From positions 50,243 to 114,242 of the forward strand of contig NCGG01000004.1 in the NCBI GenBank assembly GCA_002278855.1: a stretch of DNA of 64,000 nucleotides, in the 5' to 3' direction. Shown here piece by piece: positions 57,675 through 64,000 of this stretch. The position numbers were made by a program, and so were the translations under genes. This stretch comes from Sphingomonadales bacterium 28-55-16 (GTDB lineage Bacteria; Pseudomonadota; Alphaproteobacteria; Sphingomonadales; Sphingomonadaceae). The stretch's first letter is position 1. Each line of letters opens with the position of its first letter. A model generated the notes under the pieces. The model was not told the DNA's origin and made no database searches. It was given only the letters and a program-made list of their open reading frames with translations.

Positions 57675-58805
57675 GTGGTCAAGATCGCTGTACTGAGGGA
57701 AACCACCCCAGGCGAAACCCGCGTTTCTGCGTCTCCTGAGACCGTCAAGAAATTCATTGCACTTGGTGCCACTGTTTCTGTCGAGACAGAAGCTGGGGCG
57801 GGTGCGTCCATTGGTGACAGCGACTTTGAAGCTGCGGGCGCTATGGTGGGCAAGCTGGCTTCGGTGCTTAAGGATGCAGACATTGTCCTTGGTGTTCAAG
57901 GGCCTAATCCGAAGGCGCTAACGGGCGTAAAGACCGGTGCTTGGTTGGTTGCAGGGCTTGACCCTTTTGGCCAGCGCGGGCGCATCGACGAGTATGCTAA
58001 GGCTGGCGTTGAAGCGCTGGCGATGGAATTCATGCCGCGTATCACACGCGCGCAGTCGATGGACATTCTGTCATCGCAGTCGAACCTGTCGGGATACAAG
58101 GCCGTTATTGAAGCCGCGTCGGTTTATGGCCGCGCCTTTCCAATGATGATGACCGCCGCAGGTACAGTAAGCGCCGCCAAGGCGTTTATCATGGGCGTTG
58201 GGGTAGCGGGTCTTCAGGCAATTGCCACGGCGCGTCGTTTGGGTGCTCAGGTGTCGGCGACCGACGTCCGTTCGGCAACGAAAGAGCAGATCGAATCCTT
58301 AGGCGCCAAGGCGATCTTCGTAGAAGACGTCGCTGGTATTGAGGGTGAGGGCGCTGGCGGATATGCAACCGAAATGTCCGACGAATACAAAGCCGCTCAG
58401 GCCGCGTTGGTGTCGGCGCATATTGCAAAGCAGGACATTGTTATCACAACGGCGTTGATTCCGGGCCGTCCAGCACCGCGTTTGGTGTCAGACGCGCAAA
58501 TCGCCAGCATGAAGCCGGGCTCAGTCATTTTTGACCTCGCCGTTGCGCAAGGCGGCAATGTCGAAGGCTCGAAAGCCGACGAGATCGTCATTAAGCATGG
58601 CGTGAAAATCGTAGGTTACAGCAACACGCCAGCGCATTTGGCGGCAGACGCATCGGCGCTTTATGCGCGGAACCTGTTCAATTTCCTGTCGGCCTTTTGG
58701 GACAAAGAGGCAGGCAAGCCTGTTTTGCCCGATGACGATGAAATTACCGGGGCAATCCGCCTGACCAAAGATGGCAAGGTCGTGAATGAACGCCTGTTGG
58801 CGTAA
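57675..58805 (+). CDS. pntAA: NAD(P) transhydrogenase subunit alpha part 1
   Basis: 376 residues from GTG 57675, directly after the preceding stop. It is the NAD(H)-binding soluble domain I of proton-translocating transhydrogenase. KIAVLRETTPGETRVSASPE opens it; the dinucleotide-binding GVGVAGLQAIATARRLGA and the DLAVAQGGNVEGS segment are standard. The alpha chain is split into two genes here as in Rhodospirillum rubrum, unlike E. coli. The enzyme makes NADPH from NADH using the proton gradient. Confidence 0.96.
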   Translation: MVKIAVLRETTPGETRVSASPETVKKFIALGATVSVETEAGAGASIGDSDFEAAGAMVGKLASVLKDADIVLGVQGPNPKALTGVKTGAWLVAGLDPFGQRGRIDEYAKAGVEALAMEFMPRITRAQSMDILSSQSNLSGYKAVIEAASVYGRAFPMMMTAAGTVSAAKAFIMGVGVAGLQAIATARRLGAQVSATDVRSATKEQIESLGAKAIFVEDVAGIEGEGAGGYATEMSDEYKAAQAALVSAHIAKQDIVITTALIPGRPAPRLVSDAQIASMKPGSVIFDLAVAQGGNVEGSKADEIVIKHGVKIVGYSNTPAHLAADASALYARNLFNFLSAFWDKEAGKPVLPDDDEITGAIRLTKDGKVVNERLLA

Positions 58806-58814
58806 GGGGGCATA

Positions 58815-59096
58815 ATGGACTTTATTACAATTTTATCCATCTTCGTGATGGCCTGTTTTGTGGGCTATTATGTCGTCTGGTCGGTCACACCTGCGCTTCA
58901 TACGCCATTGATGGCGGTCACGAACGCAATTTCTTCGGTCATCATCGTCGGCGCGTTGATTGCGGGTGCCGCAGGGGGATCGCCTACTGCTAAATGGCTT
59001 GGCCTGATTGCGGTTGCGCTGGCCAGTGTGAATATTTTTGGTGGCTTTGCTGTGACGGCTCGCATGCTGGCCATGTATAAGAAAAAGGAGCGTTAA
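58815..59096 (+). CDS. pntAB: NAD(P) transhydrogenase subunit alpha part 2
   Basis: 93 residues, three to four membrane helices. VGYYVVWSVTPALHTPLMAVTNAISSVI is the signature of the membrane part of PntA; this part builds the proton channel with PntB. The start has GTAAGGGGG upstream, and pntB begins 1 nt after its stop. Confidence 0.95.
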   Translation: MDFITILSIFVMACFVGYYVVWSVTPALHTPLMAVTNAISSVIIVGALIAGAAGGSPTAKWLGLIAVALASVNIFGGFAVTARMLAMYKKKER

Positions 59097-59097
59097 G

Positions 59098-60510
59098 TTG
59101 GAACATACGGCGCCTCCCGCATGGGTCATGCTCGCATATTTGATTTCGGGCGTATTCTTTATTTTGGCGCTACGCGGGCTTTCATCGCCGGCAACGTCGC
59201 AGCGCGGTAATCGGTTCGGCATGGCCGGAATGCTCATCGCGGTTGTTACAACGTTGGTGACGCATGAAGTCGCCTCGCTGCCAGAAATTCTTGGTGCTAT
59301 CGCCATTGGCGGCGGCATTGGTTGGGTGACTGCGCGCAGGATCGCCATGACTGATATGCCACAGCTTGTTGCGGCCTTCCACTCGCTGGTTGGCCTGGCC
59401 GCAGTGCTTGTCGCTGCAGCCGCGTTTCTTAATCCAGCGGCCTTTGGCATCGTTGGTGCGGATGGCCTGATCAACCCAGTAAGCCGTATCGAAATGGGCT
59501 TAGGCATTGCCATTGGTGCGATCACCTTCTCAGGATCAGTCATTGCTTTCTTGAAGCTCGCCGGCAAAATGTCGGGCGCGCCGATCCTCTTGCCGCTGCG
59601 CCATGTCATCAACCTTGGCACCTTGGCGGCGATCTTGGGGCTCATTGGCTACTTCACTGTGGACCAAAGCCCTTGGATATTCTGGACTGTTACCGCGCTT
59701 GCCTTCCTTATCGGCTTTTTGTTGATCATTCCTATTGGTGGCGCGGATATGCCCGTCGTGGTGTCGATGTTGAACAGCTATTCTGGTTGGGCGGCAGCCG
59801 CTATGGGCTTCACGCTGCATAATACAGCGATGATTATCACTGGTGCGCTCGTTGGCTCATCCGGTGCCATTCTATCGTACATCATGTGCAAAGCCATGAA
59901 CCGTAGCTTCATTAGCGTTATCGCGGGCGGCTTTGGCGCAGAGGCAGCGGTTTCTGGCGGCGAGGCTAAGGAACAACGTCCTTGGAAGCGTGGATCTGCG
60001 GAAGATGCAGCCTATATGATGCAGCAAGCGGAAAGCGTCATCATCGTACCGGGTTACGGCATGGCGGTTGCACAGGCACAGCACGCACTGCGCGAAATGG
60101 CCGATGTCCTCAAGAAACAGGGTGTGAGCGTCAAATACGCCATTCACCCAGTCGCGGGGCGTATGCCAGGCCATATGAACGTTTTGTTGGCAGAGGCATC
60201 GGTGCCTTATGATGAAGTGTTTGAGCTTGAGGATATCAACAGCGAATTTGCGCAAGCCGATGTTGCCTTCATCATTGGTGCCAATGACGTTGTGAACCCC
60301 GCGGCAAAGACCGACAAAACATCGCCAATTTATGGCATGCCCGTTTTTGACGTAGACAAGGCAAAGACGGTGTTCTTCGTGAAGCGCTCGATGGGCGGCG
60401 TTGGCTATGCTGGCGTCGACAATGATGTGTTCTACATGGACCAAACCATGATGCTTCTCGCTGATGCAAAGAAGATGTGCGAAGACATTGTTAAGGCCCT
60501 GCAGCACTAA
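59098..60510 (+). CDS. pntB: NAD(P) transhydrogenase subunit beta
   Basis: 470 residues from TTG 59098 (MEHTAPPAWVMLAYLISGV). The first 270 residues are membrane helices (LPEILGAIAIGGGIGWVTARR, FHSLVGLAAVLVAAAAF); the rest is the NADP(H)-binding domain III with IVPGYGMAVAQAQHALREM, GRMPGHMNVLLAEA and GANDVVNPAAKTD. It carries the proton-pumping domain II and NADPH site. The TTG is preceded by AAGGAG. It closes the COX IV-pntAA-pntAB-pntB operon. Confidence 0.96.
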   Translation: MEHTAPPAWVMLAYLISGVFFILALRGLSSPATSQRGNRFGMAGMLIAVVTTLVTHEVASLPEILGAIAIGGGIGWVTARRIAMTDMPQLVAAFHSLVGLAAVLVAAAAFLNPAAFGIVGADGLINPVSRIEMGLGIAIGAITFSGSVIAFLKLAGKMSGAPILLPLRHVINLGTLAAILGLIGYFTVDQSPWIFWTVTALAFLIGFLLIIPIGGADMPVVVSMLNSYSGWAAAAMGFTLHNTAMIITGALVGSSGAILSYIMCKAMNRSFISVIAGGFGAEAAVSGGEAKEQRPWKRGSAEDAAYMMQQAESVIIVPGYGMAVAQAQHALREMADVLKKQGVSVKYAIHPVAGRMPGHMNVLLAEASVPYDEVFELEDINSEFAQADVAFIIGANDVVNPAAKTDKTSPIYGMPVFDVDKAKTVFFVKRSMGGVGYAGVDNDVFYMDQTMMLLADAKKMCEDIVKALQH

Positions 60511-60629
60511 AAATCGATTACACAAGCTGTCACTCTAGCAAAAGCAAAGGCCCATCTCGACTTTCAGCTCAAGCTGATAGACGGCATGGGGCCAAGCCTT
60601 GGCTGGGACGACGGAAGTTTTGAGGGACG

Positions 60630-61334
60630 ATGACCATGCGTAAACTGGGACTGATCGGTGGCATGAGCTGGTATTCTACCGAGCTCTATTATGCGCGGAT
60701 CAACACGCAGGTTCTTCGGCGCACAAATGGTACGTGCAATGCGCCGCTTTTGATCGAGAGCCTCAACTTCTGCGACGTCGGCAAAGCGAGCACGCAAGAA
60801 GAGTGGGCCCATGTTGCTGAAATTCTGACAGCGTCTGCGCGCCGTCTCGAGCAGGCCGGCGCCACCGCACTTATCATTGGTGCAAATAGCATGCACAAAG
60901 TGTTCGACACGGTTGCAGCATCTATCGCGATCCCGGTCATCCACATTGCCGATTCCGTCGGGGAAAAGATGCAGGCTGATGCCGTACATTCCGCCGCTTT
61001 GCTGGGTACGGCGAATGTCATGGCTGAAAACTGGTATCGCCAGCGGCTTGTAAAGCATGGCGTATCTTTGTTGCCCGCCGAAATGGATGATGTGAAAGAT
61101 CTTGAGCGCATTATCTATGATGAACTGATGCATGGCGTTGTGAAGCGGGACTCCGAGCGCACGTTAAAGACAATCATTACTGAAATTGACCAACAAGACA
61201 TCAAAGCCGTTGTGCTCGGTTGCACAGAACTCAGCATGTTGGTGGACACCAAAGCCAATGTCTTGCCCATTTACGACAGCACGGAAATCCATGCTGACGC
61301 AGGCGTTGACTGGATCCTCGGGGACGCCATCTAA
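60630..61334 (+). CDS. Aspartate/glutamate racemase family protein
   Basis: 234 residues (an alternative ATG two codons in, 60636, has better ribosome-binding-site spacing). KLGLIGGMSWYSTELYYARIN is the family start. The second catalytic site is a normal Cys in VVLGCTEL (Cys198); the first, usually Cys or Thr in the ANTMH-type subgroup, is Ser87 in GANSMHK. E. coli YgeA has Thr there and still racemises acidic amino acids with help from its single Cys. So an active one-Cys racemase is possible. The gene stands alone; the beta-helix gene follows after 41 nt. Confidence 0.87.
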   Translation: MTMRKLGLIGGMSWYSTELYYARINTQVLRRTNGTCNAPLLIESLNFCDVGKASTQEEWAHVAEILTASARRLEQAGATALIIGANSMHKVFDTVAASIAIPVIHIADSVGEKMQADAVHSAALLGTANVMAENWYRQRLVKHGVSLLPAEMDDVKDLERIIYDELMHGVVKRDSERTLKTIITEIDQQDIKAVVLGCTELSMLVDTKANVLPIYDSTEIHADAGVDWILGDAI

Positions 61335-61375
61335 TCTTGCTTGGCATTTCTTATCCTCTGGGGCATGTTGCTTTC

Positions 61376-62581
61376 ATGAGGAAAAGAGACCTGATATTCG
61401 CCAGTGCCGCTTTATGCGCGCTTGTTCAGCCATTACACGCAAAAACGATCTCCGTGATGCCGGGCGACGGCGCGCAGGAGCGGTTGCAGGAGGCGCTGAT
61501 TGCGGCCGAACCGGGCGACATTGTGGAGCTTGGTGCGGGCAGATTCGCCCTGACCGACGGCTTGTCCCTTGATGTGGACGGTGTCACACTGAAAGGGCAG
61601 GGCGGTGTTGAAACGACGCTTGATTTTGCGGGTCAGCAGGGTGCAGGTGAGGGGCTTTTGGTTACCTCCGATAATGTTGTCCTTCGTGAATTCGGTGTTG
61701 AAAATAGCAAGGGCGACGGAATAAAATCCAAAGGCGCTGACCGTATCATTTATTATAAGCTCCGCGTCGAATGGACCGGCGGCCCGAAGGCTTCAAATGG
61801 CGCTTATGGAATTTACCCTGTAGAAAGCAAAGATGTCCTGATCGATTCCGTATTGGTACGCGGTGCGTCGGATGCCGGGATTTATGTAGGACAGTCACGC
61901 AATATCATTGTGCGGAATTCGACGGCAGTTGAAAATGTGGCCGGTATCGAAATTGAAAACAGCTTCGATGCCGATGTGCACAACAATGTTGCGACCCATA
62001 ATACAGGCGGCATTCTGGTGTTTGATTTACCCAATCTGCCCCAAATGGGTGGGCATAATGTTCGTATTTTTGGCAATACTATCGTCAACAATATGACACA
62101 GAATTTTGCGCCAAAAGGAAATATTGTCGCCAATGTGCCCACCGGAACCGGCGTCATGGTGATGGCCAATCGTAATGTGGAAGTTTTCGACAATGTCATC
62201 GGGGAAAACGGCACGACGAACATCATGATCGTGGGCTATCGTTTTCCGTTTAAAGATCCCAAATATGACCCGACGCCGCGTGGGGTCGTGATTTGGAATA
62301 ACCAGCACAGCCGTGCGGGATGGGCGCCTCAGTTCCGTGGGGGCACCGAAATCGCAGCGGCATTGGGCGGCAGCTTTCCCGCTATATTCTGGGATGGTGC
62401 CGGCGGAACGGAGCTTCGCCCAATCATTCAGGACGATGTCATGGCTCTGTCGCTTGGCCTATCTGATCTAAATGCGGACACCGCAAACGCGCAGCCGGTT
62501 CCATTGGCACGCTCGGTATCGCGTCCTGCATCCTTGCCCGCGATCATATTGCCAGAATTGATGGAAGCTATCGTCCGCTAA
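61376..62581 (+). CDS. Exported parallel beta-helix protein (SO_2929-type)
   Basis: 401 residues from ATG 61376 with a Sec signal MRKRDLIFASAALCALVQPLHA. The body is a right-handed parallel beta-helix with successive turns such as NVVLREFGVENSKGDGIKSK, DAGIYVGQSRNIIVRNSTAV and GIEIENSFDADVHNNVATHN, the pattern of the TIGR03805 group. In that group it is regularly next to the diheme cytochrome described below. The proteins may bind or process a polymer outside the cell, but no activity is proven. It overlaps the cytochrome gene by one base. Confidence 0.88.
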   Translation: MRKRDLIFASAALCALVQPLHAKTISVMPGDGAQERLQEALIAAEPGDIVELGAGRFALTDGLSLDVDGVTLKGQGGVETTLDFAGQQGAGEGLLVTSDNVVLREFGVENSKGDGIKSKGADRIIYYKLRVEWTGGPKASNGAYGIYPVESKDVLIDSVLVRGASDAGIYVGQSRNIIVRNSTAVENVAGIEIENSFDADVHNNVATHNTGGILVFDLPNLPQMGGHNVRIFGNTIVNNMTQNFAPKGNIVANVPTGTGVMVMANRNVEVFDNVIGENGTTNIMIVGYRFPFKDPKYDPTPRGVVIWNNQHSRAGWAPQFRGGTEIAAALGGSFPAIFWDGAGGTELRPIIQDDVMALSLGLSDLNADTANAQPVPLARSVSRPASLPAIILPELMEAIVR

Positions 62582-63597
62582 TGCGTTTTTTGTTGCCGTT
62601 TTTGGCATGTTTTGCGGCTGCCGTGGCAACGTCCGCGGCGCCGGATAATGTTTCTGATGCTGCGGTTACGGCTGCGCTGAACCCGCCGACATTGTCGGGC
62701 TTTGGTTTTTTTGATGGCAGTGCTGCAAAACCTTCCGATAGGCTCATCCCATATGAATTGCGCACACCCTTGTTCAGTGATTATGCCACGAAGCAGCGGT
62801 TTATGTACTTGCCCGCGGGGGCAAGTGTCACGGCGGACAATGATGGACGGCTTATATTTCCTGTCGGCACGGCTTTAATCAAAAGCTTTGGCTTCGCCGC
62901 GGCATCGGGTGGCTTGGACATCATTGAAACCCGTGTGCTCCTGCACAAGGCGTCAGGGTGGGTGGCTTTACCTTATGTCTGGCGCGCGGACGGGTCTGAT
63001 GCAGACTTGCGTATCGGCGGGACGCGCGTGCCCGTTACCTTCGCGCATGAAGGCGCGCAAAAATCTATCAACTACGGCGTTCCAAATAAGAACCAGTGCA
63101 AGCAATGTCATTCGGTCGCCAACGACATCATGCCCATTGGTCCGGTGTGGCAAAATCTGGATTTCCCTAGAAAGGGTGATCGGCAAAGGTTATCAAAGAT
63201 GGTGCCGGCTCTGATGCAGCTGCAGCCATTTGCGCGGTGGAACGCACGCAATGATGGAAGCTTGGACGATAAGGCGAAACAATATCTCAAGGTGAATTGC
63301 GGACATTGTCATGCGCCGAAGGGCTCAGCCAGTAACAGCGGTTTGTTTCTGGACGGTTCAGCGCGCGGCCCGGTTGCGTTAGGCATTGGTAAACGGCCCG
63401 TGGCGGCGGGCAGGGCAAGTGGTGACCTTGATTTCATCATTGCGCCCGGAAAGCCCAGTCAATCTATCCTCATTGCGCGGATGGAAAGCACCGACCCTGG
63501 GATCGCAATGCCTGAGCTCGGCCGATCAACGGTACATAAAGAGGGCGTCAGCTTAGTGCGCGACTGGATCGCCGCAATGCCGCAAGAAAGTCACTGA
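62581..63597 (+). CDS. Exported diheme c-type cytochrome (SO_2930/HNE_0200 type)
   Basis: 338 residues with signal MRFLLPFLACFAAAVATSAA. Two haem c sites are present: CKQCH at 173-177 and CGHCH at 240-244. The FPVGTALIKSFGF and LIPYELRTPLFSDYATKQRF segments are the family signature (TIGR03806, SO_2930-type). It starts on the last base of the beta-helix gene stop, so the two are co-translated. Paired occurrence of these families is known but the function is not; electron transfer to or from a surface polymer is speculation. Convergent with hspQ, overlapping 7 nt. Confidence 0.88.
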   Translation: MRFLLPFLACFAAAVATSAAPDNVSDAAVTAALNPPTLSGFGFFDGSAAKPSDRLIPYELRTPLFSDYATKQRFMYLPAGASVTADNDGRLIFPVGTALIKSFGFAAASGGLDIIETRVLLHKASGWVALPYVWRADGSDADLRIGGTRVPVTFAHEGAQKSINYGVPNKNQCKQCHSVANDIMPIGPVWQNLDFPRKGDRQRLSKMVPALMQLQPFARWNARNDGSLDDKAKQYLKVNCGHCHAPKGSASNSGLFLDGSARGPVALGIGKRPVAAGRASGDLDFIIAPGKPSQSILIARMESTDPGIAMPELGRSTVHKEGVSLVRDWIAAMPQESH

Positions 63598-63941
63598 CGC
63601 ATTAATCGTTTGAGCTGATACTGATCGCCGTTCCATCCCTCAAACACGGCATCGATGCCGGGATGATGGATTGGGCCCTGTTTATGGTCCGGCAACAGGT
63701 TTTGCTGGCTGACATAGGCAATGTAGCTGCTTTCCCCGTTTTCGGCGAAAAGGTGATAAAAGGGTTGCTGTTTTGCTGGGCGTACTGCCTCGGGTATCGA
63801 CTGATACCATTCTTCGCTATTCGCAAAGACAGGGTCGATGTCGAACACAACCCCTCGGAAATCAAAGATCCGGTGGCGCACGACGGCGCCAATGGAAAAT
63901 GCGGCTTCGGCTATTTCGGGGAGGGGAATGTCATCGTTCAT
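63591..63941 (-). CDS. hspQ: Heat shock protein HspQ
   Basis: 116 residues. The core FSIGAVVRHRIFDFRGVVFD, then WYQSIPEAVRPAKQQPFYHL and ESSYIAYVSQQNLLPD, match HspQ/YccV, a small hemimethylated-DNA-binding-like fold that acts as an adaptor for Lon protease. It overlaps the cytochrome gene by 7 nt at the 3' ends. The start MNDDIPLPEIAEAAF gives a short acidic lead before the domain. Confidence 0.9.
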   Translation of the reverse strand: MNDDIPLPEIAEAAFSIGAVVRHRIFDFRGVVFDIDPVFANSEEWYQSIPEAVRPAKQQPFYHLFAENGESSYIAYVSQQNLLPDHKQGPIHHPGIDAVFEGWNGDQYQLKRLMRQ

Positions 63942-64000
63942 TTTTACAATATCATATCTTCAGAAGCGCAAATCAACCTTGTGGCTTGGCAAACTGAAAA
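63942..64000. other. Right edge, no gene seen
   Basis: 59 bp upstream of hspQ. No start, terminator or repeat is evident; presumably the hspQ promoter region. Confidence 0.5.

Noticed and set aside
60511..60629. Possible small gene or terminator between pntB and the racemase gene
   Set aside because: A short ATG frame (about 15 codons) and weak self-pairing are present, but neither has a convincing ribosome-binding site or T-tract.

Overview
The window is a gene-dense, roughly mid-to-high GC stretch of an alphaproteobacterial chromosome, most like Sphingomonadales (Sphingopyxis/Sphingorhabdus-type). The support is gene content and order: lapA-pyrF-trpF-trpB-trpA-accD, DUF1285-NudL-cca, rimP-nusA-ylxR-infB-rbfA-truB-rpsO-pnp, bamD-recN-ligA, sdhC-sdhD-sdhA, rnhB-ccrM-folP, and the split three-gene transhydrogenase preceded by an aa3-oxidase subunit IV gene. 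The CcrM (GANTC) methyltransferase and RamB/ScfR-type regulator also fit. I found no rRNA, tRNA, CRISPR array, phage or insertion sequence. The assignment to order is inference; no 16S gene is present.

Layout. 1-5.6 kb (minus): start of accD, trpA, a small AT-rich membrane-protein gene wedged between trpA and trpB, trpB, trpF, pyrF, lapA, purB. 5.8-13.2 kb: parC, then cca, NudL and DUF1285 (minus), a GNAT protein, a DUF1499 membrane protein and a secreted PQQ-type sugar dehydrogenase. 13.3-23.6 kb (plus): the translation/RNA operon from rimP to pnp, with an inserted thymidine kinase gene. 23.8-29.2 kb: bamD, recN, ligA, phhA. 29.3-31 kb (minus): prmA and an SDR. 31.3-33.9 kb: sdhCDA without sdhB. 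33.9-41 kb: carbon metabolism (LLM flavin enzyme, lactate-type FMN dehydrogenase, 3-hydroxybutyrate dehydrogenase, isocitrate lyase plus a 52-residue partner, and the divergent RamB-like regulator). 41-42.5 kb: a decayed manC fragment, a GntR regulator and a nitroreductase. 42.7-47 kb: a POT peptide transporter followed by two exported amidohydrolases. 47-55.5 kb: NnrU, an aldo/keto reductase, a dicarboxylate symporter, glmM, a ThiD-VOC fusion, rnhB, ccrM, folP. 55.5-64 kb: DUF2177, an NtrC-like regulator, COX IV plus pntAA-pntAB-pntB, a racemase, the beta-helix/diheme cytochrome pair and hspQ.

How the genes fit together. Most of the window is housekeeping. The aceA/RamB pair with 3-hydroxybutyrate and lactate-type dehydrogenases points to growth on short acids through the glyoxylate shunt. 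The POT transporter with exported amidohydrolases looks like a peptide-use operon. The beta-helix protein and diheme cytochrome form a widespread but functionally unassigned exported pair.

No single large novel system is evident. The items most worth a second look are: six GANTC sites packed in front of ccrM; a ThiD kinase fused to a glyoxalase-fold domain; a terminator-like hairpin after sdhA that lies inside the coding end of the convergent flavin gene; an NtrC-family regulator with a degenerate GAFTGA loop; the manC remnant with two in-frame TAG codons; the absent sdhB; and the small genes linked to trpAB and aceA.
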